DNA of 64,000 bases from Paenibacillus sp. FSL R5-0517 (GTDB lineage: Bacteria > Bacillota > Bacilli > Paenibacillales > Paenibacillaceae), in assembly GCF_037974355.1 (NCBI RefSeq), contig NZ_CP150235.1, positions 3,720,001-3,784,000 on the forward strand, in the 5' to 3' direction. The notes below the pieces were generated by a model. That model made no database searches. It had not been told where the DNA came from and saw only the letters and a program-made list of their open reading frames with translations. The stretch's first letter is position 1; each line of letters opens with the position of its first letter. The position numbers were made by a program, and so were the translations under genes. Below, piece after piece: positions 20,746 through 30,091 of the stretch.

Positions 20746-21591
20746 TTATTCAGTTTTTCTAGTTAATAAACGCTGAATATGAATGGTTAAGTAAGTCACC
20801 TCCGTATCGGAAACCTCATATGCATACTGATTACGTATAAAAGTTTTTACTTTCTCCGTAGTTTTGAAAGCTTCCGAGTATCTCTCTTTGACTAGCTCAT
20901 ATATATAAAAATCCTCATCTCCGTCTTCGTAAGTTTCTTGAGAGAAAATTCTATTCGCAAAGAATTTCAAATGTGTGATAAAGCGAAATCCGGATAAGGA
21001 TTCCTCATCCACTGTAATTCGAAGTTGATAGTTGATAATATTTAAAATCTCTTTTATAAACTGCGTTATCTTAGTAACTGTATTCATGCCGTTATTCAAC
21101 TGAGCATTCACAAAATGAAAAGCAATAAAACCTGCTTCATCTTCGCCAAGCTCGACTTTGAATTTTTCGTTAATCATCTGGACTGCTACTTTGGCTATAC
21201 TAAACTCCTCTTTGTATATTTTTTTTATCTCCCAAAGTAGTCCGTTCTTCACATCCAAGCCATCTCTTGTTCGTGTAACGGCTAAGTTAATATGATCTGG
21301 CAATGAGATGTAGATGCTTTCATTCAGATCTTTTTTCAGCCTTTTTTTAGCAAGGCTAATGATGTCATCGGATATATCTATATCTTCAACGGAAACCTCT
21401 TTGAGGAGTTTTTTGAACTTAGCATACAATCCTTTGTCTTCCAGATAGAAGCGTTTTTCCACAAGCCTTGTATCTAGATCATCACCCTTTTTTTTATTAA
21501 ATGCTAAACCTTTTCCAATCAGTATGATTTCATCTCCTTGGGCATCCACACTTATGGCAATGTTATTATTAATGACTTGTTTTATTACCAC
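20746..21591 (-). CDS. BglG/LicT-family transcriptional antiterminator
   Basis: A 281-residue protein from GTG 21591, with GGGAGGGAG upstream. The CAT RNA-binding domain is residues 1-57 (VIKQVINNNIAISVDAQGDE, IGKGLAFNKKKGDDL). Two PRD domains follow with candidate phosphorylated histidines: PRD1 in LPDHINLAVTR and GFIAFHFVNAQ, PRD2 in FITHLKFFANR and VTYLTIHIQRLL. It binds RAT sequences when the inducing sugar is transported, preventing early termination. RAT/terminator pairs lie both upstream and downstream of it, so it controls itself and bglP-bglH. Confidence 0.9.
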   Translation of the reverse strand: MVIKQVINNNIAISVDAQGDEIILIGKGLAFNKKKGDDLDTRLVEKRFYLEDKGLYAKFKKLLKEVSVEDIDISDDIISLAKKRLKKDLNESIYISLPDHINLAVTRTRDGLDVKNGLLWEIKKIYKEEFSIAKVAVQMINEKFKVELGEDEAGFIAFHFVNAQLNNGMNTVTKITQFIKEILNIINYQLRITVDEESLSGFRFITHLKFFANRIFSQETYEDGDEDFYIYELVKERYSEAFKTTEKVKTFIRNQYAYEVSDTEVTYLTIHIQRLLTRKTE

Positions 21592-21617
21592 TAAACTCCC
21601 TCCCGAACCCAGACATG

Positions 21618-21695
21618 AAAAAAAGACTTCAACAAAACATAGGATATATTATCCCCATTTTTGCTGAAGTCTCGCCTGCATGACCAGTAACAATC
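21618..21695 (-). promoter_or_regulatory. RAT antiterminator/terminator switch in leader of licT-like gene
   Basis: The minus strand reads GATTGTTACTGGTCATGCAG, a close RAT match, overlapping a terminator formed by GACTTCAGCAAAA and TTTTGTTGAAGTC followed by seven Ts. It sits in the leader of the antiterminator gene, giving positive autoregulation. Confidence 0.8.
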
Positions 21696-21764
21696 TTCAA
21701 TCGATTTGTATTTACTTATGGAATAGATGATAACTCGTAAACGTTCAAATGTAAACACTTACTT

Positions 21765-21795
21765 TAAACGCATATTCCGCAGCAATATGCGTTTA
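21765..21795. terminator. Perfect stem-loop between bgl operon and MFS gene
   Basis: TAAACGCATATT and AATATGCGTTTA form a perfect 12-pair stem. The T run is poor, so termination is possible but not certain. Confidence 0.4.
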
Positions 21796-21843
21796 GATTC
21801 CATTACCATTCAAGCTCAGGAAGATCCTGATTCGCTAACCCCC

Positions 21844-21880
21844 AAAAAAGCAGTTGATCAATATGATCAGCTGCTTTTTT
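21844..21880 (-). terminator. Terminator of MFS transporter gene
   Basis: AAAAAAGCAGTTGATCA and TGATCAGCTGCTTTTTT form a strong symmetric hairpin with flanking A and T runs, 44 bp beyond the MFS stop codon. Confidence 0.75.
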
Positions 21881-21923
21881 GTTTTGTTGTCCATCGAATC
21901 AAAACGTTGAACTTCAATGGAGT

Positions 21924-23099
21924 TTATCCTGCATTTGTTTTAGCTGAGGGTTTGGTGATTTTCCAACCTAAGACAATCACTACGAATCCAATAGCAATCA
22001 ACAGATACATGGTTGGTAAGAAGCTTCCTGTGTAGTCATACAATAGTCCAATGATAAAAGGACCTACTGCACCAATCATATATCCAATCGCCTGTGTCAT
22101 TGCAGACCATGTGCTGGCCTCGATGGGGGAACTTGTCTTATCAATGGGTAATAACAAGGTGAGTGAAACTAGTCCACCTGCACCAATACCCAAACATATA
22201 CTGGCTACAATTGGTGTAATATTAGTAAAACTTAAAAGAGCTAATCCAACAATTTCACTTATCGTGAAAAAAGTAATCCAAAACCTTCTACTCGGAATGC
22301 TTTTTAAGAGGAAAGGCAACAATAGAGTTGCTGGTAGCTGTGCGAGCATAGATAATGTGCCTATAAAACCAGCGTAAGACGATGCATATCCCTTTTTCTC
22401 CACAATGGCTGGCAGCCAAGCCGCGAAACAATAAAACAAAAGAATAACAATCCCTACAAAAGAGGTTAAAAGCCAGGCTTCCTTATTTTTCAGCGGTAAG
22501 GAGACGTTACTGCGTATTAATGCTTTTTCTTTGGTAGTATGAGGATGCCTTATGATCTTAAACCAAAGTGGAACAGCAATAAGTGCAAATACAAACCAGA
22601 AACCTAAACCAATTTTCCATGAATCATTGAACAAGTGTTGAAGAGGCGTCGTTAAACCTATGGCAATGGATGCACCTACGACCATAGAAGTAGAATACAT
22701 ACTAATCATCAAAGGCACCTTATCTGGAAAATAACTTTTAATGAAACCGGACATTAACGGGCTCACAATACCTATTCCAGCGCCAATAAATAACGCAGTG
22801 AATAATAGATATACTGGTGAATTCGTAAAGAAGCGTAGGAATGTTGCGATACCAATACAAGTAATAAAGATGGTAATGATTTTCTCGGCTTGGTAGCGGT
22901 TTGCCAGACGTCCGGCAAATAAGGAGCAAAACCCGATACAGAGTAAAGGGATCGAAGTCAATAAACTTGCTGAAGTCGAACTCATGCCTAAGTCATCGGT
23001 TATGCCGTGTAAGACTGGACTGATTGAAGTAATGCCAGGCCTAAGATTGAAAGAAGCCAAAATGAGTGCGAAAAAAAATAACTTGTAACGAGTTGCCAT
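21924..23099 (-). CDS. MFS transporter, CynX/NimT family
   Basis: A 391-residue protein with 12 predicted membrane helices. The start KLFFFALILASFNLRPGITS and SISPVLHGITDDLGMSS are characteristic of the CynX/NimT (cyanate permease/2-nitroimidazole transporter) group, as is GIGAGGLVSLTLLLP in the C-terminal half. It is an exporter or anion importer of the cytoplasmic membrane with unknown substrate. GGAGG precedes ATG 23099. A LysR gene is transcribed divergently 105 bp away and probably controls it. Confidence 0.85.
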   Translation of the reverse strand: MATRYKLFFFALILASFNLRPGITSISPVLHGITDDLGMSSTSASLLTSIPLLCIGFCSLFAGRLANRYQAEKIITIFITCIGIATFLRFFTNSPVYLLFTALFIGAGIGIVSPLMSGFIKSYFPDKVPLMISMYSTSMVVGASIAIGLTTPLQHLFNDSWKIGLGFWFVFALIAVPLWFKIIRHPHTTKEKALIRSNVSLPLKNKEAWLLTSFVGIVILLFYCFAAWLPAIVEKKGYASSYAGFIGTLSMLAQLPATLLLPFLLKSIPSRRFWITFFTISEIVGLALLSFTNITPIVASICLGIGAGGLVSLTLLLPIDKTSSPIEASTWSAMTQAIGYMIGAVGPFIIGLLYDYTGSFLPTMYLLIAIGFVVIVLGWKITKPSAKTNAG

Positions 23100-23156
23100 G
23101 CACGAAATACCTCCAATGAATGTCTTGATGAAATATTTTCTTTTATGTTACATTAA

Positions 23157-23186
23157 ATTTTACATATTATAAAATGCATATTCATT
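23157..23186. promoter_or_regulatory. Candidate LysR operator in divergent promoter
   Basis: TTTTACATATTATAAAA (23157-23173) and AATGCATATTCATT (23173-23186) are imperfect dyads in the MFS-LysR gap, consistent with LysR sites. Assignment is by position. Confidence 0.35.
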
Positions 23187-23204
23187 ATAAAGGAGATATC
23201 AAAA

Positions 23205-24086
23205 TTGATATGGAATGAGACGCAAATTCAACTTATTGTTAAAATATCGGAGACAGGCAGTTTCACAAAAGCTGGTGAACAGTTGCATATGACACAACCA
23301 GCGGTAAGTCGTATTGTTGCGACGGTTGAATCCGAATTGGGAACGAAACTGATTAAGAGAAATAAGAAGAGTGGACTGGTTTTTACAGAGGTAGGGGAAC
23401 AGATACTAGTCCTTTTTAGAAATGTGCTGAGTGAATTGCGAAAAGTAGAAGAGTTAGTTGCAGCTGAACAAGGCTTGGAGATCGGTAAAATTCACGTTGG
23501 AGCTTATCCCACAGCATGTACAAGGTTCATTCCTAAAGTTATACGAAAGCTTGAAGAGGAACATCCTGGTCTTGAAATTAGGCTCTCGGAAGGCAGTGTA
23601 AGTCAAGTGAAAGACTGGTTACGAACGAAATCCATAGACGTAGGAATAACGATTTCGCCGGATCAAGATTTTGATGTCATTCCTTTAGTAAAAGATGAGT
23701 TAATCGTAGTTATTCATTCACATCATCCTTTAGTTCAGAAAGAATTTATAGAAATTCCTGACTTGGAAACCGAAAATTTGATAGTGGGGAGAGGTGGTTA
23801 TGATGTAGAAGTGCATGCTATATTCAAAAATTATCATATGAAGCCTAAGGTTCGGTTCGTCGTTGATCATATCGATACAGCATTGAGTATGGTCAAAGAA
23901 GGTCTGGGGATTATCGTTACAACGAAAGGCGCCATTTTGTCGCTACCAGAGCAAGTGACATACCGAGAACTTAAACCAAGTATGTTTAGAGATATTAACA
24001 TCGCAGTGCCAGATCTGAAGGATATGTCTAAGGCAACGGATGTTTTTATCCAAACGGCACGTTCCCTTTTTAGTAATAACATCTAA
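23205..24086 (+). CDS. LysR-family transcriptional regulator
   Basis: A 293-residue protein from TTG 23205, with AAAGGAG nine bases upstream. The winged helix is residues 1-62 (FTKAGEQLHMTQPAVSRIVA). The effector domain follows, with LRTKSIDVGITISPD near 142 and MVKEGLGIIVTTKGA near 230. It probably controls the divergent MFS gene in response to that transporter's substrate. Effector unknown. Confidence 0.85.
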   Translation: MIWNETQIQLIVKISETGSFTKAGEQLHMTQPAVSRIVATVESELGTKLIKRNKKSGLVFTEVGEQILVLFRNVLSELRKVEELVAAEQGLEIGKIHVGAYPTACTRFIPKVIRKLEEEHPGLEIRLSEGSVSQVKDWLRTKSIDVGITISPDQDFDVIPLVKDELIVVIHSHHPLVQKEFIEIPDLETENLIVGRGGYDVEVHAIFKNYHMKPKVRFVVDHIDTALSMVKEGLGIIVTTKGAILSLPEQVTYRELKPSMFRDINIAVPDLKDMSKATDVFIQTARSLFSNNI

Positions 24087-24104
24087 ATGAGGCTGAAGAG
24101 TGAA

Positions 24105-24147
24105 TAAAAAAATCCCTTACTCTGATGAGGTACCATCGTAGTAAGGA
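24105..24147 (-). terminator. Terminator after RpiR gene
   Basis: On the minus strand CCTTACTACGATG ... CATCAGAGTAAGG is followed by GATTTTTTT. It is 12 bp beyond the RpiR stop and between two converging genes. Confidence 0.65.
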
Positions 24148-24158
24148 AAAGACTGAGA

Positions 24159-24887
24159 TCATTCGATTTTTGAAACCTCTTTGGCCAACCACTCTACTAG
24201 AAAGAGAACAGGGAATTGAGTTGTAATGTTAGCTGATTCATAAAATTCTTCAGCAACGTAGTATGAAATATTAATATCTGACATTTTTGCAATGGTAGAC
24301 TGACGATTGTTGGTTATACTCACAATTTTGTTTTTTTCCTGCTTAATTTGTTTCAGAAGTGGCAGTGTAAAAGGGTTCTCACCTGAAGTTGATAAAGCAA
24401 TGGTAACACTATTTTTACGCATTTTAGCATGGACAGGGAAATGGGGATCATCGATATACATGGAGAATGTACCCAAACTTGAAAAGTACCTTGCTCCATA
24501 TTCAGCCATAATACCAGAACTTCCTGTACCTATAAAAATGACACCGCTGGCTTTAGAAATCAACTGGGCAGCATTTTTAATTTTTTCTTCCAAATCAGGA
24601 TGTTGAAACCTCTCAAAAAATTCATAGGCAGCCTGGTGGGGACTTTTTAAGGTTCTCGTTGATGTTCTTTGTTGAGACAAGAGCATTTTGAGCTTTACTT
24701 TAAACTCGGAAAAGCCTTCGCAATCGTTTTTTTTGCAGAAACGCAAGACGGTGGTCGTCGAAACATGAGTTGCATCGGCTAGCTCTCGTATACGCATATA
24801 TGTAACTTTATCCATGTTCTGCATAATATAGTTAAAAAGAGACATTTCCAAATCATTATATGAAGAAATTTGCTCGTTAGTAAACAT
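24159..24887 (-). CDS. MurR/RpiR-family transcriptional regulator
   Basis: A 242-residue protein with a GAGGAGG ribosome site. The N-terminal HTH_6 domain is residues 1-75 (MRIRELADATHVSTTTVLRF). The SIS sugar-phosphate-binding domain is about residues 95-235 (GVIFIGTGSSGIMAEYGARY, TIALSTSGENPFTLPLLKQI). RpiR regulators sense phosphosugars. This one is divergent from a 6-phospho-beta-glucosidase gene, its probable target. Related RpiR regulator 33297-34121 serves a similar unit elsewhere in the window. Confidence 0.85.
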   Translation of the reverse strand: MFTNEQISSYNDLEMSLFNYIMQNMDKVTYMRIRELADATHVSTTTVLRFCKKNDCEGFSEFKVKLKMLLSQQRTSTRTLKSPHQAAYEFFERFQHPDLEEKIKNAAQLISKASGVIFIGTGSSGIMAEYGARYFSSLGTFSMYIDDPHFPVHAKMRKNSVTIALSTSGENPFTLPLLKQIKQEKNKIVSITNNRQSTIAKMSDINISYYVAEEFYESANITTQFPVLFLVEWLAKEVSKIE

Positions 24888-24990
24888 GATTTTCCTCCTC
24901 TGATTGATAAACTTTAAAACAAAACATCTAACTTACCATCCTTGCTAATGTAATATACTATTCCCCAAGAAAACAAGGCGTTACACATAA

Positions 24991-25036
24991 ATAACAAAAT
25001 TCATTTGATGTTAAATCAAACTAAAGGACTGCAACA
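24991..25036 (+). repeat. Upstream copy of duplicated regulatory block
   Basis: AAATAACAAAATTC followed by TGTTAAATCAAACTAAA recurs, slightly diverged, at about 25270-25308. The shared core is exactly TGTTAAATCAAACTAAA. Both copies lie upstream of coding starts controlled from the RpiR-GH1 divergent region. Confidence 0.5.
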
Positions 25037-25059
25037 TATATATTTTCTATGGTATTAAC

Positions 25060-25152
25060 ATGAAATTTAAAAAGCCTTTCTTTCTAGCTCTCACTGGGGG
25101 AGCTGGAGCATTTACAGGGATACTTGTCATTAAATCTTTTTTTTTGTTGTGA
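25060..25152 (+). pseudogene. Possible internally deleted PTS EIIC relic
   Basis: ATG 25060 opens a 30-codon frame, MKFKKPFFLALTGGAGAFTG then ILVIKSFFLL. It resembles the KFKRPFIGAIIGGAIAG helix of the EIIC protein encoded at 34390-35778. It is followed by the stem-loop at 25161-25206. I read it as a residue of a lost PTS gene; its length makes this tentative. Confidence 0.35.
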
Positions 25153-25160
25153 CTGCAGGT

Positions 25161-25206
25161 AAAAAAGTAGCAACTCTCCAAACATAACTTGGAAAGGTGC
25201 TGCTTT
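25161..25206 (+). terminator. Stem-loop after PTS relic
   Basis: AAAAGTAGCAACTCTCCAA pairs with TTGGAAAGGTGCTGCTTTT with a few mismatches. It separates the relic from the downstream GH1 promoter block. Confidence 0.5.
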
Positions 25207-25269
25207 TCTAAAAGCTTAAATCCAAAGAAATTAAGAAACAGTTTCAAAACAAAAACACAGCGTTTTATT

Positions 25270-25310
25270 TAAGTAACAAATTCGAATAAGTGTTAAATCA
25301 AACTAAAAGT
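25270..25310 (+). promoter_or_regulatory. Downstream copy of duplicated block, candidate RpiR site for GH1
   Basis: It contains TGTTAAATCAAACTAAA as in the copy at 24991-25036. It is 135 bp before the GH1 start. Repeated motifs on both sides of a small relic gene suggest a duplicated operator; the bound protein is inferred to be the divergent RpiR. Confidence 0.4.
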
Positions 25311-25408
25311 TGTGTATCTATTTATTTTCCTTTGTGATCTAAGTAACATGGATGATGCAAGCTTGAATCTGTTTAAAAAACGGATTGAACAGATACTCTA
25401 ATAAATAA

Positions 25409-26866
<1,458 letters not shown>

Positions 26867-26906
26867 TAAGAAAAGGAATGAATAGGGAAAACCATCATTC
26901 GTGAGG

Positions 26907-26933
26907 AAAGCCGCTGTAATAGCGGCTTTTTTT
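26907..26933 (+). terminator. Terminator after second GH1 gene
   Basis: AAAGCCGCT pairs with AGCGGCTTT around GTAAT, followed by a T run. It lies between the converging GH1 and TetR genes. Confidence 0.8.
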
Positions 26934-27503
26934 CTATTCCAGCATGATCTTCTCATTAACTAACTGGTAGTAGTACTCATCCATCTGTTCTGCTGTAACA
27001 TCTTCTTCAAGATGATATATCCACCATGTGACCAGTAAACTAATAACGCCAGAATGATATTCGGCTAAAAGTTCAATAGGGGCTGAAAGTCGTTTCCCCC
27101 TTCGTTTGAGTTCAAGAAAATCTCTTCTGGAAATATCACCGATATAGTTTTTAAAAAAATCAGTAAATTCCTTGTCATTTTTTTGATTTTGCACAATCGG
27201 CTCCAGCAAATTTTCCAACATGAATTTAGACAGGCTTTGCAGGGGCTGTTTTAGCCGATCCTCTGTGTTCATTTTCAGATAATCCTGAAGCACCCAGGTC
27301 AGGGTTGAGTGTAAGAGTGCAAATTTATCCTCAAAATGTTTGTAAAATGTGGTACGGTGAACCATCGCTCTGTCGCATATTTCATTAATCGTAATATTGC
27401 TGAATAGTTTTCCTTGCTCGGATAACAAATCTTTAAAGGAGGTAGTTAACAATTTATGTGTTCTGAGAACCCTCAAATCTACCTTGGTTTCCGTCTTTTT
27501 CAT
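26934..27503 (-). CDS. TetR/AcrR family transcriptional regulator
   Basis: A 189-residue protein. The helix-turn-helix spans about residues 15-60 (TINEICDRAMVHRTTFYKHF). The C-terminal half (SGVISLLVTWWIYHLEEDVT) fits the TetR_C_7 subgroup. It is divergent from an FAD-dependent oxidoreductase gene, 157 bp away, and likely represses it in response to an aromatic or lipophilic compound. The palindrome ACTATATAGT (27531-27540) lies in the shared promoter. Confidence 0.85.
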   Translation of the reverse strand: MKKTETKVDLRVLRTHKLLTTSFKDLLSEQGKLFSNITINEICDRAMVHRTTFYKHFEDKFALLHSTLTWVLQDYLKMNTEDRLKQPLQSLSKFMLENLLEPIVQNQKNDKEFTDFFKNYIGDISRRDFLELKRRGKRLSAPIELLAEYHSGVISLLVTWWIYHLEEDVTAEQMDEYYYQLVNEKIMLE

Positions 27504-27530
27504 CTACATCACTTCCATATTGTAGTTTAA

Positions 27531-27540
27531 CTATATAGTG
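27531..27540. promoter_or_regulatory. Palindrome in TetR-oxidoreductase promoter
   Basis: ACTATATAGT is a perfect 10-bp dyad in the divergent gap, 28 bp upstream of the TetR start. It is a candidate operator. Confidence 0.35.
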
Positions 27541-27659
27541 ACTTTGTATTGAATCTTACCAGAAGAGAGATTTTAATTATATATTGGTAGTATAAGTAAT
27601 ATTTTGATCCTTCTACAACCGTAGAACAAAACTAAGTTTGAAGAAAGGATGAAGTTGAG

Positions 27660-29174
27660 ATGTCTGAAGCGAAAAAAGCTCTGGTCATTGGGGCAGGGAT
27701 TGCAGGATTGATTACGGCAAGAATGTTAGCTGACTATTATGACGAGGTATGTGTGATTGAAAGAGATGAATTCCCTTTGAATCCATATAACAGGCAGGGT
27801 GTACCTCAATCATTTCATCCACACCGTGTACAACCACGTGGCGCACTCATTATGGAGCATTACTTCCCGGGATACAATGATGAATTAATCCATATGGGAG
27901 CAATATCTTCACATGATGAGCAGTTTCTGATTGCTAACCGATACGGCACATTAGTCAACAAGGAGGACCCTTCTTCGTTTGAAATTGCATCGTGTAGCAG
28001 AGCTTTGCTGGAATGGGTGCTGCGCAAGCGAATCCAGAACATGCCTCAGATCAGCTTTTCAACAAGCAAGGAAGTGACTGGACTTATCGTATCTGAAGAT
28101 CAGCGTACTGTCACAGGCGTTTATACCAAAGAAAGAAGCGGAGAAAAAAAAGAAGAGCAAATTTCAGCAAATATGGTTATTGATGCTTCTGGACGTTCTT
28201 CCAAGATAATCAGATGGCTTAATAAGATTGGATTAACAGTACCAGAGCCTGAAGTGCTTAAGGTATCTCTTGGTTACAGTACCCGGTATTACAAAATAAA
28301 AGGCTCCATTCCGAACGAATGGGTGATGTCTGACTCCGATCCTGAGCAAGGTATTCGTGCAGGTATATTTACGCGTATTGAGGATGATATTGTTGGACTC
28401 ATTCTTTTTAATGCAGGAGGAAATGAATACCCGTCTACTCAGCCGGAGGAGTTTCAAGAACAAATCAAACATCTGTTCGCTGGAGATAAAATCGTCGAAC
28501 TTATGGAGCAATTAGAACCCTTGCAAGGGCCTAGAGGATACCGTATTTCGGAGTCTGTTCGTCAGCGTTTTGAACTGATGGAGAATTGGCCCTCTGGCTT
28601 ACTCGTCCTTGGTGATGCTCTGTGTGGTTTCGATCCTATTCACGGACAGGGCATAACTGTTGCGGCGATTGAAGCCGAGACGATAGGGAAATGTCTTGAA
28701 GAACAGCGCTTACAACCTGAACCACAGTTTGAGCGTAAGGCGTTACAGCGTATGCAGCAGGCCATTGAGCCAGCCTGGTGGCTTAGTTCTGTGGCTGACA
28801 TGCGTTGGAAAGGGGTGGAACATGGTGGACCTTTCGAAATGAAAGGAGTTACTTTTGGTCAGAAATATATTAATTTGTTTACCAAGCAGGCGATGAAAAA
28901 AGCTGAACAAGAAAAAGATAATCAACTTTTCTTTATGCAATTCCTGATGAACGCATTGATCCTTCCGCCAAGTGAATACTTTAAAAAGGAAGTTCTGGAC
29001 ATGATTCTGGACGATAATGGTTCAAAAGAGGAGATGGAATTAAGAGCAGAGCTTGGTGTACAGGATCCTGATTTGTTTCAGCAAAAATTAGATAAGATTC
29101 TTCCTACATTTGAACTGGAGTATAATGAGCAGATTAAAGAACTTTTAGACTCACTTCAACCTGCGATGAGCTAA
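27660..29174 (+). CDS. FAD-dependent monooxygenase/oxidoreductase
   Basis: A 504-residue flavoprotein. The ADP-binding motif GAGIAG is at residues 11-16 in ALVIGAGIAGLITARML, and the second FAD motif, GDALCGFDPIHGQGITVAA, is near residue 317. The segment SFHPHRVQPRGALIMEHYFPG is characteristic of a bacterial group related to PHBH/geranylgeranyl-reductase-type oxidoreductases. It probably hydroxylates or reduces a hydrophobic substrate, which cannot be named from sequence. AAAGGATG precedes the ATG. The divergent TetR suggests induction by the substrate. A terminator follows at 29232. Confidence 0.8.
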   Translation: MSEAKKALVIGAGIAGLITARMLADYYDEVCVIERDEFPLNPYNRQGVPQSFHPHRVQPRGALIMEHYFPGYNDELIHMGAISSHDEQFLIANRYGTLVNKEDPSSFEIASCSRALLEWVLRKRIQNMPQISFSTSKEVTGLIVSEDQRTVTGVYTKERSGEKKEEQISANMVIDASGRSSKIIRWLNKIGLTVPEPEVLKVSLGYSTRYYKIKGSIPNEWVMSDSDPEQGIRAGIFTRIEDDIVGLILFNAGGNEYPSTQPEEFQEQIKHLFAGDKIVELMEQLEPLQGPRGYRISESVRQRFELMENWPSGLLVLGDALCGFDPIHGQGITVAAIEAETIGKCLEEQRLQPEPQFERKALQRMQQAIEPAWWLSSVADMRWKGVEHGGPFEMKGVTFGQKYINLFTKQAMKKAEQEKDNQLFFMQFLMNALILPPSEYFKKEVLDMILDDNGSKEEMELRAELGVQDPDLFQQKLDKILPTFELEYNEQIKELLDSLQPAMS

Positions 29175-29231
29175 TCAATAACAGAAAAGTCTTGTATGTA
29201 CGAGTAAATTATGCCCCTCCATCGTTTCAAG

Positions 29232-29264
29232 AAACCCAGGTCATTCCGAGACTCTGGGTTTTTT
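29232..29264 (+). terminator. Terminator after FAD oxidoreductase
   Basis: AAACCCAG and CTGGGTTT form the outer stem, followed by Ts, 57 bp past the stop codon. Confidence 0.75.
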
Positions 29265-29350
29265 AGCCTGTGTACTCCAGCGGTCATTTGTCACACCTTT
29301 CTAGATGCCCTATAATGATGAACAAGAACAATAACAAATGAGGGAATTCC

Positions 29351-29776
29351 ATGGATTTATATAATATTACCGGTTTTCTTATACACCGAACAGATATAAA
29401 GCTGACCAATTATTTTACAAAACAATTAAAACCTTACCAAGTCACACCTGAACAATGGAATATTATAAGCTATTTGAATACGGATAAAGGGATGAACCAA
29501 AAAGAATTGGCAGAGGCCATTGATCGTGACCAGACAACCGTCGTTAGAATGGTACATTCTCTTGAGCGTAAGGCTATGGTAAAACGAATGACGAACAAAC
29601 AAGACAAACGTTCCCATGACTTATTTTTAACCCCTAAAGGAGAAGAAATCAAACAGAAATTGTCACTAATTGTATTAAATGCTCATCATTATGTAACGCG
29701 GGGAATCGAATCTCAAGAGTTGGAACAATTAAAAGTGCTACTGGAAAAGTTGTATTCAAACGTACAGAACGAATAA
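29351..29776 (+). CDS. MarR-family transcriptional regulator
   Basis: A 141-residue winged-helix protein with a GAGGGAATT ribosome site. The DNA-binding core runs from EQWNIISYLNTDKGMNQKEL to the wing MTNKQDKRSHDLFLTPKGEE. It precedes the NADPH dehydrogenase gene by 315 bp on the same strand, and may regulate it or the oxidoreductase upstream. Confidence 0.85.
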   Translation: MDLYNITGFLIHRTDIKLTNYFTKQLKPYQVTPEQWNIISYLNTDKGMNQKELAEAIDRDQTTVVRMVHSLERKAMVKRMTNKQDKRSHDLFLTPKGEEIKQKLSLIVLNAHHYVTRGIESQELEQLKVLLEKLYSNVQNE

Positions 29777-29941
29777 TTCCTTTTAAAGGTCTCATATTCA
29801 TTTTTCCATCGAATAGAAGCTTGTTACAATACAGTTGGCTACAGGAAATACTTTGTTTATAGGTGGAACTGCTTTGAAAAATAATCATGATGACTTGAAT
29901 GTATGGATATTTTAGCGTACTAATTCCAGCTTGAATGTAGG

Positions 29942-29968
29942 AACTCACTGTATTTTAGTGAGTTTTTT
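29942..29968 (+). terminator. Terminator downstream of MarR gene
   Basis: AACTCACT and AGTGAGTT form an eight-pair stem followed by six Ts. Confidence 0.65.
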
Positions 29969-30009
29969 ATGGTTTTGTAAATCAAAATCTTCTCCACACT
30001 CTTGATTAT

Positions 30010-30040
30010 TTGACAGGCTTAATGGACATAGTGTTATAAT
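30010..30040 (+). promoter_or_regulatory. Candidate sigma-A promoter for namA
   Basis: TTGACA (30010-30015) and TATAAT (30035-30040) are both perfect, with a 19-bp spacer, 52 bp before the ATG. Confidence 0.6.
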
Positions 30041-30091
30041 ATATATGCGTACACATGTAAAATCAAAAAATGCGTTAGGAGCGGGAAACGA

